Numbered from the stretch's first letter, positions 39,644 through 49,900 are shown. The stretch: DNA of 64,000 bases from Paraburkholderia megapolitana (GCF_007556815.1 NZ_CP041745.1:4393001-4457000); one strand, 5' to 3'. Translations and numbers: made by a program. Notes: generated by a model not told the origin, from the sequence alone.

Positions 39644-40419
39644 GCGTGGGCTCCTGCCAGCGCTGCCTCGGCACTGCCCATATAGGCCTGCATCACGAGC
39701 GCGTTCTTCGAGACTTCGGCGTAGCTGCCTTCGGCGAGCACTTCGCCCCGTTGCAAGACCGTGATCGTGTCGGAGATGCCGGCAATCACGTTCATGTTGT
39801 GCTCGACCATGAGGATGGTGCGACCGCTCGATACTTTTTTGATCAGCGCAGTCACGCGGTCCACGTCTTCGTGTCCCATGCCTTGTGTCGGTTCGTCGAG
39901 CAGCATCAGTTCGGGTTCCATCGCGAGCGTCGTGGCAATTTCGAGTGCGCGCTTGCGGCCGTATGAAAGCTCGACAGTCGGCACATCGGCGAAATCGGTG
40001 AGCCCAACCTGCGTGAGCAGATCCATCGCGCGATCGTCGAGTTCGCGCAGCGTGCGTTCGCTTTTCCAGAAGTGAAATGCGGTGCCGAGCGAACGCTGCA
40101 AACCGACGCGAACGTTCTGCAACACCGTCAGATGTGGAAACACCGCGGAGATCTGAAACGAGCGGATGATGCCGCGCCGCGCGATCTGCGCCGGCCGTTC
40201 GCCCGTGATGTCGACACCGTTGAACACGATCTGCCCGGCAGTGGGCACGAGAAACTTCGTGAGTAGATTGAAGCAGGTGGTCTTGCCGGCGCCGTTCGGG
40301 CCGATCAGCGCATGGATGGAGCCTCGGCGCACGCGCAGGTTCACCCCGTTGACGGCGATGAAGCCTTTGAACTCCCGTGTCAGTCCCCGCGTCTCGAGAA
40401 TCGTATCGCCGAGAATCAT
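39640..40419 (-). CDS. livG: LivG-type ABC ATPase
   Basis: A 259-residue LivG ATPase. Walker A GPNGAGKTT, signature LSYGRKRALEIATTLA and Walker B LMLLDEPTQGMGHED are seen. Two ATG codons compete; 40419 (MILGDTILETRG) is preferred because AAGGGAA stands right before it. It is the first gene of this five-gene operon, and about 280 bases upstream separate it from the GMC oxidoreductase gene. Confidence 0.92.
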   Translation of the reverse strand: MILGDTILETRGLTREFKGFIAVNGVNLRVRRGSIHALIGPNGAGKTTCFNLLTKFLVPTAGQIVFNGVDITGERPAQIARRGIIRSFQISAVFPHLTVLQNVRVGLQRSLGTAFHFWKSERTLRELDDRAMDLLTQVGLTDFADVPTVELSYGRKRALEIATTLAMEPELMLLDEPTQGMGHEDVDRVTALIKKVSSGRTILMVEHNMNVIAGISDTITVLQRGEVLAEGSYAEVSKNALVMQAYMGSAEAALAGAHA

Positions 40420-40696
40420 GTTCCCTTCCATGCGAAGTAAGGCGAAGCGCGACGATCTTCCGCGCGACGCCCCCGCGACATGAAGATAACGACACCTCTT
40501 GTGTCGTTCATGACGTGGTGCGTCAATGCGGACGGTAGTCCATGCCGCACCCCGCAGCATGGAGGCCATTGTCGCCCCAATGATGCAGCGCAATCATTGG
40601 GATTTGCACTTAGTGGCCCTTAGCGACGCGTCGACGCCTGGCGGCGTTTTGGTGCAACCAGGCGTTTGCGTCTACGGGAAAGCACTGACGCACATG

Positions 40697-42418
40697 TTAT
40701 GCAATCGACATGGCAGGCGAAGAGGCAGGGTGGGTTGACGAAGCCGAAGCGGCGATGCGTGCGCGGCGGTCGGCGCGAATGATTTCACTCGCACGCTCGG
40801 CGATCATCAACGTCGGCGAATTTGTGTTGCCCGAGGTGATGTTCGGCATCACCGATGCATCGACGACGCGTAGTCCTTCGACACCGAGCACACGCAAGCG
40901 GTTGTCGACGACCGCGCTCGCATCGTCGGCGGTGCCCATGCGGCAGGTGCCAACCGGATGGAAGATCGTCGTGCCGACCTGACCCGCTGCGGCCCGCAGT
41001 TCTTCTTCCGTCTGGAACTGGAGACCGGGCAGGATCTCCTGCGGCTGATAGCGCGCAAGTGCGCTCGCACTCACGATACGGCGCGTGAGACGCAACGCGT
41101 TGGCGGCAACGCGAAGGTCGTAGTCTGTTGAGAGATAGTTCGGTGCGATCGCCGGTGCCGCATGCGGATCGCGCGATGCGATGTGTACGCTGCCGCGCGA
41201 CGTCGGACGCAGGTGGCACACCGACGCCGTGAACGCATTGAAACGATGCAGCGGCTCGCCGAAGCGATCGAGCGACAACGGCTGCACGTGATACTGCAGA
41301 TCGGGGCGCGTGAGCGATGGATCGTCGGGATCGGACTTCGCGAACGCGCCGAGTTGCGACGGTGACATCGACATCGGGCCGCTCTGGAACAACGCGTACT
41401 GCAAACCGATCTGCAGCTTGCCCCACCAGTGCGCGGACAACGTGTTGAGCGTGCGCACACCGTCCACCTTGAATGCCATGCGCAGTTGCAGATGGTCCTG
41501 CAGGTTCTCGCCGACGCCGCGCAGATCGTGCACGACGTCGATACCGAGGCCCTGCAGACGCGTACCGTCGCCGACACCGGACAGTTCCAGCAGATGCGGC
41601 GAGTTGACCGATCCCGAACTCAGCACCACTTCGCAGCGCGCCTTCGCGAGATAGTCGACACCGTTGCCGCGATACTCGACGCCGACGCAGCGCTTGCCTT
41701 CGAATACGACACGCTGCGTGACGGCGCCGGTGATGATGGTCAGGTTCGGACGCGCAGACGCCGCACGTAGATAGGCCTTCGATGCGTTCCAGCGAATGCC
41801 GCGCTTCTGGTTGACGTCGAAGTAGCCGACGCCAGTGTTGTCGCCGCGGTTGAAATCGTCGGTGGCGGGAATGCCGGTTTGCTGTGCGGCCTGTGCGAAG
41901 GTCTCGAGAATCTTCCATTGCAGGCGTTGCTTCTCGACCCGCCACGGACCACCGCTGCCGTGCCATTCATTCGCGCCGCCGTGATGATCCTCGCTACGCT
42001 TGAAGACCGGCAGCACCGCGTTCCACGACCATGCGGAGTCGCCGGTCACGCGCGCCCACTCGTCGTAGTCTTCGCGCTGTCCGCGCATGTAGATCATGCC
42101 GTTGATCGACGAGCTGCCGCCGAGCACACGGCCGCGTGGATACGACAGCGAACGGCCGTTAAGGCCTGCTTCCGGTTGCGTCTTGTAGAGCCAGTCGGTG
42201 CGCGGATTGCCGATGCAGTACAGGTACCCGACCGGCACGTGGATCCAGTGGTAATCGTCCTTGCCGCCCGCTTCGAGCAGCAGCACCGACACATCCGGGT
42301 CTTCGGTCAGGCGGTTGGCGAGCACACAGCCCGCCGTCCCCGCGCCGATCACGATGTAGTCGAACTCGCCTTCCAGCGTTCGACTGGACGCACGTGCGTC
42401 ACCTTCAGTCTTGCTCAC
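40697..42418 (-). CDS. GMC family FAD oxidoreductase (choline dehydrogenase-like)
   Basis: A 573-residue GMC oxidoreductase that would oxidise an alcohol. The FAD motif GAGTAGCVLANRL is near the N-terminus. GMC signature 1 (GRVLGGSSSINGMIYMRG) and signature 2 (SSGSVNSPHLLELSGVG) are present, and the C-terminal catalytic His region reads FHPVGTCRMG with NTNSPTLMIAE. I start it at the GTG at 42418: the ATG five codons earlier contains the AAGGAG that looks like the ribosome site. Downstream of mmsA by 60 bases, so the two may be co-transcribed. The substrate is unknown. Confidence 0.9.
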   Translation of the reverse strand: MSKTEGDARASSRTLEGEFDYIVIGAGTAGCVLANRLTEDPDVSVLLLEAGGKDDYHWIHVPVGYLYCIGNPRTDWLYKTQPEAGLNGRSLSYPRGRVLGGSSSINGMIYMRGQREDYDEWARVTGDSAWSWNAVLPVFKRSEDHHGGANEWHGSGGPWRVEKQRLQWKILETFAQAAQQTGIPATDDFNRGDNTGVGYFDVNQKRGIRWNASKAYLRAASARPNLTIITGAVTQRVVFEGKRCVGVEYRGNGVDYLAKARCEVVLSSGSVNSPHLLELSGVGDGTRLQGLGIDVVHDLRGVGENLQDHLQLRMAFKVDGVRTLNTLSAHWWGKLQIGLQYALFQSGPMSMSPSQLGAFAKSDPDDPSLTRPDLQYHVQPLSLDRFGEPLHRFNAFTASVCHLRPTSRGSVHIASRDPHAAPAIAPNYLSTDYDLRVAANALRLTRRIVSASALARYQPQEILPGLQFQTEEELRAAAGQVGTTIFHPVGTCRMGTADDASAVVDNRLRVLGVEGLRVVDASVMPNITSGNTNSPTLMIAERASEIIRADRRARIAASASSTHPASSPAMSIA

Positions 42419-42478
42419 CGTCGTCTCCTTCATGAGCCGCCGTCCGCGGCATGCATGCTGACAGTTACAGCGTGTGTG

Positions 42479-44002
42479 TTACTTCGCCACCGGCATCGTG
42501 AACTCGGCGCCCTTCGCGATGCTGTCGGGCCAGCGCTGCATGATGCTCTTGTAGCGCGTATAGAACCGCACGCCTTCTTCGCCGTACGCATGGTGATCGC
42601 CAAACAGCGAACGCTTCCAGCCGCCGAACGAATGCCATGCCATCGGTACCGGAATCGGCACGTTGATGCCGACCATGCCGATCTGGATCTGCCGAGAGAA
42701 CGCGCGCGCGACGCCACCATCGGAGGTGAAGAGCGATACACCGTTCGCGAATTCGTTGGCGTTGATTAGCTCGACTGCGGAAGCGAAGTCCGGCACGCGC
42801 ACGATGCACAGCACCGGCCCGAAAATCTCTTCGCGATAAATGGTCATGTCGGTCTTCACGCCGTCAAACAACGTGCCGCCGAGGAAGAACCCCTGCTCAT
42901 GACCGGCCACTTCATGCCCACGCCCATCGACCACCAGCTTCGCACCTGCTGCGACGCCGGCATCGATATAACCCTTCACCTTCTCGCGATGCACCGCTGT
43001 GACGAGCGGACCCATCTCAGCTTCGCCATCCATACCGTTGAGAATCTTCAGCGCCTTCACGCGCGGCGTCAGTCGTTCGATCAGTTCGTCTGCAATGTGG
43101 CCGACCGCCACCGCTACCGAAATCGCCATGCAACGCTCGCCGGCCGAACCGTAGGCCGCGCCGATCAGCGCGTCGACGGCCTGGTCGAGATCGGCATCGG
43201 GCATCACCACCAGATGATTCTTCGCGCCGCCCAGCGCCTGCACGCGCTTGCCGTGCTTCGTGCCTTCCGTATAGATGTATTCGGCAATCGGCGTCGAGCC
43301 GACAAACGACAGCGCGCTCACGTCCGGATGCACGAGCAGCGCATCGACGGCGACCTTGTCGCCGTGCACGACGTTGAATACGCCGTCGGGCAGACCGGCT
43401 TCCTTCAGCAGTTCGGCAAGTCGCACCGCAGCCGAAGGATCACGTTCCGAAGGTTTCAGCACGAACGTATTGCCGCACGCGATCGCAACCGGAAACATCC
43501 ACGCCGGCACCATCATCGGGAAGTTGAACGGCGTGATGCCGGCAACCACGCCGAGCGGCTGGCGCAGATTCCAGTTGTCGATGCCACCGCCGATTTGATC
43601 GGTGAAATCGGTCTTCAGCAGATTCGGAATGCCGCACGCGAACTCGACGATCTCGATGCCGCGCATTACCTCGCCTTTCGCATCGGAAAACACCTTGCCG
43701 TGTTCCCGCGTGATCAGCTCGGCCAGCTCGTCGTGGTGCCGGTCGAGCAGTTCCTTGAACTTGAACATCACGCGCGCGCGCTTGATGGGCGCGGTTTCGC
43801 TCCATGCCGGAAACGCGGCTTTCGCGGCGGCCACTGCGGCGTCGACTTCAGCGACGCTCGCGAGCGGCACGCGGGCGCTCACCTTGCCGAGCGCCGGGTT
43901 GAAGACGTCGCCGAAACGGTCGCTCGTGCCTTCGACCGCGCGGCCGTTGATCATGTGGGTCAGTGCGCGCACGCGCGTGTCGTTTTGATGTGTCTCGCTC
44001 AT
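42479..44002 (-). CDS. mmsA: CoA-acylating methylmalonate-semialdehyde dehydrogenase
   Basis: A 507-residue aldehyde dehydrogenase of the MmsA branch, which converts methylmalonate or malonate semialdehyde to propionyl- or acetyl-CoA in valine and inositol breakdown. The [16 protein letters not shown] motif, [15 protein letters not shown] and the catalytic Cys in [14 protein letters not shown] are typical of this branch. The ATG at 44002 has a GAGGAA ribosome site; the open frame extends another 105 codons upstream. It is divergent from the LysR gene, its probable regulator. Confidence 0.95.
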   Translation of the reverse strand: MSETHQNDTRVRALTHMINGRAVEGTSDRFGDVFNPALGKVSARVPLASVAEVDAAVAAAKAAFPAWSETAPIKRARVMFKFKELLDRHHDELAELITREHGKVFSDAKGEVMRGIEIVEFACGIPNLLKTDFTDQIGGGIDNWNLRQPLGVVAGITPFNFPMMVPAWMFPVAIACGNTFVLKPSERDPSAAVRLAELLKEAGLPDGVFNVVHGDKVAVDALLVHPDVSALSFVGSTPIAEYIYTEGTKHGKRVQALGGAKNHLVVMPDADLDQAVDALIGAAYGSAGERCMAISVAVAVGHIADELIERLTPRVKALKILNGMDGEAEMGPLVTAVHREKVKGYIDAGVAAGAKLVVDGRGHEVAGHEQGFFLGGTLFDGVKTDMTIYREEIFGPVLCIVRVPDFASAVELINANEFANGVSLFTSDGGVARAFSRQIQIGMVGINVPIPVPMAWHSFGGWKRSLFGDHHAYGEEGVRFYTRYKSIMQRWPDSIAKGAEFTMPVAK

Positions 44003-44091
44003 GAGTTCCTCGTTCGGTGGGTGTCGGGCGTAGCCGCAGCTTCGCGAATTCACTGATGCACAGCGTAATCGCCAGGCCCGCAGCAAATCCA

Positions 44092-44136
44092 ATGAGTTAT
44101 GCTCAATTGCGTTATAAGTCGCGCTAATATCAGCGG
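44092..44136. promoter_or_regulatory. AT-rich divergent promoter and probable LysR-type site
   Basis: In the 148 bases between mmsA and the LysR gene, an AT-rich interval holds TTAT...ATAA half-sites around TGCTCAATTGCG. The spacing is compatible with a LysR-type dyad, but the assignment is by position only. Confidence 0.35.
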
Positions 44137-44150
44137 ATGGACCCGACGCT

Positions 44151-45050
44151 ATGGACTTGACCCTTCTACGGGCGTTCGTGACCGTCGCGCGCGAGGGCAA
44201 CCTCACGCGCGCGGCCGTGCACCTGCACCTGACCCAACCTGCCGTGAGCCTGCAGATCAAGAACCTGCAGGAAACGCTCGGCGTGACGCTTTTCACGCGT
44301 ACATCGCACGGTCTCACGCTGACGCGCGACGGCCAGTCGCTGCTGCCGCACGCCGAACGCGCACTGGTCGCGGCCGGCGACGTTCAGCGGGCCGCAGCGA
44401 CACTGCGCCATGAAATCCGCGGACGGCTGCGTATCGGCACGATCCTCGACCCGGAATTCCTGCGCCTCGGCGGCTTTCTGAAGCAGCTCGTCGAAACCTG
44501 GCCGCACATCGAAACCGCGCTGCGGCACGGTATGTCCGGCTGGGTGCTCGACCAGGTGCGGGCGCGCGAACTCGACGTGGGCTACTACATCGGTCGACCC
44601 GCCGAAGACGAAGGACGCGACGGCAGCGTTTTTCATACGGTGACGCTGACGCATTTTCAGTACCGGGTGCTCGCTCCCGCGGGGTGGAAAGACCGGGTCA
44701 AGGGCGCGCGCGACTGGCGCGCGCTCGCCGCGCTGCCGTGGATCTGGACACCGCCGGCGTCGGCGCATCACCGGTTGTTGTCGCGCCGGTTCGCGGAGGC
44801 CGGCGTCACGCCGGTCAAGGTCGCGGAAGTCGACCAGGAGCCGTCGATGCTCGATCTCGTCAAATCGGGCGTTGGCCTCACACTCGCCCGCGATGCCACC
44901 GCGCTGGCCCAGGCGCATGCCCATGCGCTAACGATCGTTGACGGCATCACGGTGCCGACCGAACTCGCGTTCGTCACACTGGCTGCGCGCAAGGAGGAAC
45001 CCGCGATCGCCGCGGCGCTAAAGCTGATCGAGCAGCAATGGTCGGCCTGA
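44151..45050 (+). CDS. LysR family transcriptional regulator
   Basis: A 299-residue LysR regulator. The N-terminal helix-turn-helix ([22 protein letters not shown], continuing into [13 protein letters not shown]) and the [16 protein letters not shown] strand are standard. The C-terminal effector domain opens with [17 protein letters not shown]. It is divergent from mmsA and the GMC gene, which are its likely targets, though no effector can be named. Confidence 0.93.
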   Translation: MDLTLLRAFVTVAREGNLTRAAVHLHLTQPAVSLQIKNLQETLGVTLFTRTSHGLTLTRDGQSLLPHAERALVAAGDVQRAAATLRHEIRGRLRIGTILDPEFLRLGGFLKQLVETWPHIETALRHGMSGWVLDQVRARELDVGYYIGRPAEDEGRDGSVFHTVTLTHFQYRVLAPAGWKDRVKGARDWRALAALPWIWTPPASAHHRLLSRRFAEAGVTPVKVAEVDQEPSMLDLVKSGVGLTLARDATALAQAHAHALTIVDGITVPTELAFVTLAARKEEPAIAAALKLIEQQWSA

Positions 45051-45287
45051 CGCCGCATGACTGACGGCGCTCGAGGTACCGCGGTATCGTTTGCAATATG
45101 AGCAACGCTGATAAAGGCCGGCGTAACAACACCGTCACGCGCTTTTTGCTAGATTCGGAGTTTGTGCACGGCGCCTCCCCGCCGTACAGCCGTTTTTACT
45201 CCCGGTTCCGGTCCGCATACGTCGCCAGGTTGTTGCGAGCGCTGCGGTTCAGCCATCCATCGTCCGTCGTTTCACCAGGAGCTTCAT

Positions 45288-45824
45288 ATGGCACGCAACA
45301 TCGAAATCAAGGCCCGCGCGCGGCAATTCGACCAGCTGCTCGCCCGCGCCGCCGAACTCTCGCCTGAAGCGCCGCTGATCTTTCGCCAGCAGGATTTCTT
45401 CTACGACGTGCCGCGTGGGCGCCTGAAACTGCGCCAGTTCGACGACGGCACACCCGCCGAACTGATCTTCTACCAGCGCGACGACCGCGATGGTCCGAAA
45501 GCCTCGTACTACACGCGCAGCCCCGTGACGAACCCGGAAGCGATGCATTCGCTGCTCGCCACCGCGCTCACGACGCGCGGCATCGTGACCAAGGAAAGGC
45601 ATGTGTACGTGGTGGGGCGTACGCGGATTCATCTCGATCGCGTCGACGGCCTTGGCGATTTCATCGAACTCGAAGTGCTGCTGGCGCAGGACGATGACGA
45701 AGAAGGCGGCGAAGTCGAAGCTCACGCGATGTTCGCGAAGCTCGGCGTGCCGGAGTCGGATCTCGTGGCCGTGGCCTATGTGGACTTGCTAAACGCGGAT
45801 TCGGAGCCGTTGCAGGCTGCGTGA
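45288..45824 (+). CDS. CYTH domain protein (class IV adenylate cyclase/ThTPase-like)
   Basis: A 178-residue protein of the CYTH superfamily, whose members include class IV adenylate cyclases and triphosphatases acting on thiamine triphosphate or inorganic triphosphate. The N-terminal EIKARARQ segment supplies the ExK part of the ExExK motif, LKLRQF the basic strand, and LDRVDGLGDFIELEVLL the acidic metal-binding strand. AGGAG stands before the ATG at 45288; the frame is open farther upstream. It is flanked by unrelated genes, so the true substrate is unknown. Confidence 0.8.
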   Translation: MARNIEIKARARQFDQLLARAAELSPEAPLIFRQQDFFYDVPRGRLKLRQFDDGTPAELIFYQRDDRDGPKASYYTRSPVTNPEAMHSLLATALTTRGIVTKERHVYVVGRTRIHLDRVDGLGDFIELEVLLAQDDDEEGGEVEAHAMFAKLGVPESDLVAVAYVDLLNADSEPLQAA

Positions 45825-45971
45825 TTCTTCTGCGAGAACTGCTCGATGGTCGAATCGGGGCAGCTGGAACGCCCCGACGATCGAATCGGAGGTCGCTGCA
45901 AGCTGCCGGATGAAGCCTGGTTACGAGGCCCGCGCACCCACAGGCGTGCGTGGCCCCGCAGGCCGGGGATA

Positions 45972-46463
45972 TCAGGTCGGCGCCGCCCCAGCCGCCAGAT
46001 GACCAAGCGGCAGCGGCCCGTTGCGCTTGAACGTAGTCAGCACGATATTCGAGCGCACGCTGTCGACACCCGTCACCCGCATCAATTTCTTCATCACGAA
46101 CGACGACAGCGAGCCGAGGTCCGGCGCGACGATGCGTAGCAGATAATCGGCGTCGCCGACCACGGCATGACATTCGAGCACTTCCGGTAGCGCGTCGATC
46201 TGCTGCTGAAACTGCTCGATGATCGAATCGCCGTGATGCGCGAGCTTCAGACTGGTGAAGGCCGTGACACCGAGACCGAGTTTCTCCGGCCGCAGCACGA
46301 CGCGATAACCATCCACGATGCCGGTCGCTTCGAGCCGCTGGAGCCGGCGGCCGATCTGCGACGGCGACAGCGGCACCTGCTCGCCGAGCTGCTGATGGGT
46401 AGCCCGGCCGAAGCGCTGCAACACCTCCAGCAGCGCGAGATCGAAGTGATCCAGTTCAAGCAT
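45972..46463 (-). CDS. Lrp/AsnC family transcriptional regulator
   Basis: A 163-residue Lrp/AsnC regulator. The N-terminal helix-turn-helix has LGEQVPLSPSQIGRRLQRLE, and the C-terminal RAM domain has VLECHAVVGDADYLLRIVAPD. It is divergent from phhB, with a 277-base shared upstream region, and in related genomes Lrp-like regulators control phenylalanine hydroxylation genes. The C-terminus has a short Ala/Gly-rich tail. Confidence 0.93.
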   Translation of the reverse strand: MLELDHFDLALLEVLQRFGRATHQQLGEQVPLSPSQIGRRLQRLEATGIVDGYRVVLRPEKLGLGVTAFTSLKLAHHGDSIIEQFQQQIDALPEVLECHAVVGDADYLLRIVAPDLGSLSSFVMKKLMRVTGVDSVRSNIVLTTFKRNGPLPLGHLAAGAAPT

Positions 46464-46740
46464 GAAGCCTCTCCGCGTATTTCTCGACTAATATGCGAAC
46501 TAATCGCATTGATCGAATTTAAACTGACGAATATGCGCTCATTAAGCGCGATGCCCGCTCTAAGCCTGCAAATCTACCTGAATCGGCCCGTGCCTGCAGC
46601 GCCGCGCGCATCCCCGCATCCCCAGTACCCACCGCGCGGAAAAGCGTGAGAATGGATGGCTCGGGGCATGCGCCCAAGTCAACCGGAGCGGCGCTCTACC
46701 GCCCCCGGCGCGCCCGATCCATCTACAGGCAGGTGACACC
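46464..46740. promoter_or_regulatory. divergent Lrp-phhB control region
   Basis: A 277-base region without a gene. The Lrp-proximal 80 bases are AT-rich, with AATATGCG at two sites and dispersed ATT/AAT motifs of the kind bound by Lrp proteins. The phhB-proximal 150 bases are GC-rich and featureless. No sequence resembling phenylalanine hydroxylase (phhA) is found in it. Confidence 0.45.
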
Positions 46741-47046
46741 ATGATCCACAAACTGACTTCCGAAGAACGCGCGACCCAACTCGCGAGCCTTGCCGGCTGG
46801 AACGCCGCGACGGGCCGCGACGCGATCCAGCGCCAGTTCAGCTTCGCCGATTTCAACGAGGCCTTCGGCTTCATGACCCGCGTAGCCATCAAGGCACAGG
46901 AGATGGACCACCATCCCGAGTGGTTCAACGTCTATAACAAGGTGGAAATCACGCTGTCGACGCACGAGGCGAATGGTCTGACCGAGCGGGATATCAAGCT
47001 CGCGCAGTTTATTGACGGGATTGCGAAAACGGCGTCGCGGGACTGA
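46741..47046 (+). CDS. phhB: 4a-hydroxytetrahydrobiopterin dehydratase (PCD/DCoH)
   Basis: A 101-residue pterin-4a-carbinolamine dehydratase, which regenerates the pterin cofactor of phenylalanine hydroxylase. The [20 protein letters not shown] segment with the paired His, and the [13 protein letters not shown] strand, are the active-site signatures. It is divergent from the Lrp gene. The hydroxylase gene phhA, which I would expect beside it, is absent here. Confidence 0.93.
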   Translation: MIHKLTSEERATQLASLAGWNAATGRDAIQRQFSFADFNEAFGFMTRVAIKAQEMDHHPEWFNVYNKVEITLSTHEANGLTERDIKLAQFIDGIAKTASRD

Positions 47047-47154
47047 TGCAGGGCTGGCGCCGGGTTGATTTAGACCCGCAATTAGCGGCCGGAACAGGCC
47101 GCGCGCAGAGGATGAAAGGGGTTTGGAGGTTGGCAGGCGTGCAAACCTTCAGTT

Positions 47155-47379
47155 CTACAGGCCATTCTTAAGGCGGGTGTAAGAATCCCAGGCATCGCCG
47201 GCGATGGGGTCTAAACGTTCCCGCGCCAGCGCGTTCTGACGCTGTACAATCATCAGCGCATAGGGCTTGGAGAGCGCGCTAGCCTCCTTGCACAGAACAA
47301 GTTCGTCGCCGCTTGCAGGTGAGCGGGCGCGCCAGAAGTTGATCGCGGCTTCCAGTTCGTGGATCGTAATATCGGACAT
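47155..47379 (-). CDS. DUF3717 domain protein
   Basis: A 74-residue protein of the DUF3717 type, a small family I know from Burkholderiales: it starts MSDITIHELEAAINFWR and contains GDELVLCKEASALSKPYALM. Function unknown. The ATG at 47379 is chosen because the family begins there; 15 more codons are open upstream. It converges on phhB and is divergent from the response regulator. Confidence 0.8.
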   Translation of the reverse strand: MSDITIHELEAAINFWRARSPASGDELVLCKEASALSKPYALMIVQRQNALARERLDPIAGDAWDSYTRLKNGL

Positions 47380-47496
47380 GATTCTCGTGGTTGCACCCTG
47401 GCGTATCGTACGGCAACGCTGCACGGTTCCCGCGCAGCAGACACCGCGGCGAACCGTGACCTGATATGCCTAACCCATTGTACTTGAGCGAAATCC

Positions 47497-48183
47497 ATGC
47501 GACTCCTTCTGATCGAAGATGACCGCCCCATCGCACGCGGCATCCAAAGCAGCCTCGAACAAGCCGGCTTCACGGTCGACATGGTCCACGACGGCATCTT
47601 CGCCGAACAGGCTCTCACCCAAAACCGCCACGAACTCGTGATCCTCGATCTGGGTCTGCCCGGCATCGACGGAATGACGCTGCTGTCGCGCTTTCGCCAG
47701 AGCAACCGGCACACGCCGGTCATTGTGCTGACCGCGCGCGACGAGCTGAACGACCGTGTGCAGGGCCTGAATTCCGGCGCCGACGACTACATGCTGAAGC
47801 CGTTCGAACCCGCCGAACTCGAAGCACGCATCCGCGCCGTGATGCGCCGCAGCGGTCCGCACGGCGATATGCCGCGTCCGGAAGTGTCGCTGGGCGGTGT
47901 GCGCCTGTCGGGTGTCGACCGCCGCATCTTCAACGACGACAAGCCGCTCGAACTGTCGCCGCGCGAATTCGCCGTACTCGAAATGCTATTGCTGCGCCAC
48001 GGCCGCGTGGTCAGCAAGGCGCAGTTGCAGGATCACCTGACGCACTTCGGCGGCGATCTCGGCGATACCGCGATCGAAGTCTATGTGCACCGCGTGCGCA
48101 AGAAACTCGAGAGCTGCCGCGTCGAAATCGTCACGGTGCGCGGCTTCGGCTACCTGCTGCAGGAAATCCGCCAGGCGGCATAA
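47497..48183 (+). CDS. OmpR-family response regulator (TctD-like)
   Basis: A 228-residue response regulator. The receiver has acidic residues at 8-9, the phosphoacceptor Asp51 (LVILDLGLPG), Thr79 and Lys101. The C-terminal winged helix has LSPREFAVLEMLLLRHGRVV and IEVYVHRVRKKL, ending in VRGFGYLL. The histidine kinase follows after 175 bases that hold two GC hairpins. The kinase resembles TctE, so this is probably TctD-like, which in other bacteria responds to tricarboxylates. Confidence 0.95.
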   Translation: MRLLLIEDDRPIARGIQSSLEQAGFTVDMVHDGIFAEQALTQNRHELVILDLGLPGIDGMTLLSRFRQSNRHTPVIVLTARDELNDRVQGLNSGADDYMLKPFEPAELEARIRAVMRRSGPHGDMPRPEVSLGGVRLSGVDRRIFNDDKPLELSPREFAVLEMLLLRHGRVVSKAQLQDHLTHFGGDLGDTAIEVYVHRVRKKLESCRVEIVTVRGFGYLLQEIRQAA

Positions 48184-48198
48184 GCGCGGCGCGATATC

Positions 48199-48238
48199 GG
48201 AGCCCCTCGGGGCTCCTCCCTGCCCGCCCTGGGCGGGG
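48199..48238 (+). other. two GC-rich hairpins between response regulator and kinase
   Basis: GGAGCCCC-TC-GGGGCTCC at 48199-48216 and a second stem CCCGCCC-TG-GGCGGGG around 48223-48238. No T run follows, so they are not classical terminators; they may lower kinase expression relative to the regulator. Confidence 0.4.
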
Positions 48239-48357
48239 ACAGCGGCGCGCGCCCGGCAATGCACGCTATGATGCAGGCTTGCTGCGCGCTGCGCCGGCTC
48301 AGGCCGACGCAGCGCGGTTCCTTCGCCCACGATCCGCTGTCGAGCTTGTCCACGACC

Positions 48358-49869
48358 ATGCCCTACCCAGCCGCAAACAGTTTGCGGCGCTCGTTGCTGC
48401 GCCGCCTCGCCGCCCCGCTTTCGCTGCTCGCGCTAATGAGCGGCCTGATTGCGTACTGGCTTGCGTGGCAATACACACAGCATGTCGTCGACCGGTCGCT
48501 CGCCGATCTCGCTACCGCCATCTCCAAGCAGATCCAGATCGCCGGTCCCGATGCGTCGATCACCGTGCCGCCGCTCGCGCAGGCGATGTTCTCCGATCCC
48601 GTCGAACAGCTCGTGTACCGGATCAGCGACGGCGAAACTGAAATTGCCGGCGACCCGAAGCTGCCGCTACAAGGTGTCAGCGTGCGCCGCATGCATTACG
48701 CGTACGTGTTCGAGGCCGAACATGAGGGCACCACGGTGCGCGTCGCTCAGGTCCGCGTCGATCAGCCGGCCGGCAATCCGATCGTCGTCGAAGTAGGCCA
48801 GCCGGTCCGTCACCGCTTTCAGATCGCTGCGGAATTCCTCGTCGCCATCATGATGCCGCTGTTGCTGTTGCTGCTGGCCGGCTGGGTGATCGTGTGGCGC
48901 GTCGTGAACCAGCAGCTCAACCCGTTGACCGATCTTGCCGATTCGCTGAACCGGCAAACCCACACCTCGCTCGAGCCTGTCGACGAAACCTATGTGCCAG
49001 TCGAAATCCGGCCGCTGACAGGCGCGCTGAACGCGTTGCTCGGGCGCCTGAAAACCGCCCTCGACGCCCAGCGCAAGTTCATCGCCGACGCCGCTCACCA
49101 GCTGCGTACGCCGCTTACCGCGGTCAAGCTGCATGCCGAGCAGGCCGCCGTCGCGCGCGACCCGCAACTGGCGCTGGCCGCCGTGCACGAGCTGCGCGCC
49201 GCAGCCGATCGCGCGGTGCGGCTGTCCAACCAGTTGCTGTCGCTGGCGCGTGCGGAACCGGGCGAACAGGCCGCGCGTTTCGTGAGCGTCGACATGGCTG
49301 CACTCGCGTTCGAAACCGGTGCGGAATGGGTGCCGCGCGCGCTCGGCGTGCACGTCGACCTCGGCTTCCAGCGTCTCGACGATCCGGAAAACGGCCATCC
49401 GCTGATTGCCCGCGGCAACCCGGTGCTGCTGCATGAGGTGATCGCGAACCTGCTCGACAACGCGCTGAAGTACGTACCGCCGTCGCGTTTCGACGGCGGC
49501 CGCATCACGGTGACGGTATCGCAGGTATTGATCGAAGATGTGGCCACGGCGGAGATCATCGTCGAGGACAACGGGCCGGGTGTGCCGAAGAACCAGCAGG
49601 CCGATCTGTTCAAACGGTTCTTCCGCGGCGACGGTCAGAGCGATGGCGGCGTGGACAGCGGCGCGGGTCTCGGCCTTGCGATCGTGCACGACATCATGGC
49701 GCTGCATCACGGCAGCGTGCATTACGAGGACGCGCCGGAGGGCGGTGCGCGCTTCATCGTGCGGATCCCGCTGGTTGCAGCAGGTAGCGCGGCCGATACC
49801 GGTGCCGGTGCCCGCGACGAACGGCGCAGCGAAAAGAAATCGGCGCACCAGGCGCCGATCGATTTCTAG
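48358..49869 (+). CDS. sensor histidine kinase (TctE-like)
   Basis: A 503-residue membrane kinase, taking the ATG at 48358. An in-frame ATG at 48259 would add 33 residues without a better ribosome site. Helix 1 is at about residues 18-38, a periplasmic sensor domain runs to about 157, and helix 2 to about 183, then HAMP. The phosphoacceptor is His247 (DAAHQLRTPL). The ATPase domain shows ANLLDNALKYV, VEDNGPGVP and GAGLGLAIV. The N-terminal helix and short periplasmic domain resemble TctE kinases. The C-terminal tail is Ala/Gly-rich and charged. Confidence 0.93.
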   Translation: MPYPAANSLRRSLLRRLAAPLSLLALMSGLIAYWLAWQYTQHVVDRSLADLATAISKQIQIAGPDASITVPPLAQAMFSDPVEQLVYRISDGETEIAGDPKLPLQGVSVRRMHYAYVFEAEHEGTTVRVAQVRVDQPAGNPIVVEVGQPVRHRFQIAAEFLVAIMMPLLLLLLAGWVIVWRVVNQQLNPLTDLADSLNRQTHTSLEPVDETYVPVEIRPLTGALNALLGRLKTALDAQRKFIADAAHQLRTPLTAVKLHAEQAAVARDPQLALAAVHELRAAADRAVRLSNQLLSLARAEPGEQAARFVSVDMAALAFETGAEWVPRALGVHVDLGFQRLDDPENGHPLIARGNPVLLHEVIANLLDNALKYVPPSRFDGGRITVTVSQVLIEDVATAEIIVEDNGPGVPKNQQADLFKRFFRGDGQSDGGVDSGAGLGLAIVHDIMALHHGSVHYEDAPEGGARFIVRIPLVAAGSAADTGAGARDERRSEKKSAHQAPIDF

Positions 49870-49900
49870 CAACGGGCTGCGCGCATCGCGCAGCGTTGCC

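Noticed and set aside
38882..40495. A 537-codon minus-strand ORF covering livF and livG
   Set aside because: Its first 284 codons are an out-of-frame reading of livG; the LivF part starts at 39643 with an ATGA overlap.
42419..42433. ATG at 42433 as start of the GMC oxidoreductase
   Set aside because: The codons after it contain the AAGGAG that best serves the GTG at 42418, so the GTG is favoured.
45837..45857. A 21-mer after the CYTH gene nearly repeated at 46210-46230 inside the Lrp gene
   Set aside because: 20 of 21 bases agree, but the match is short and flanks are unrelated; a chance or minor local duplication.
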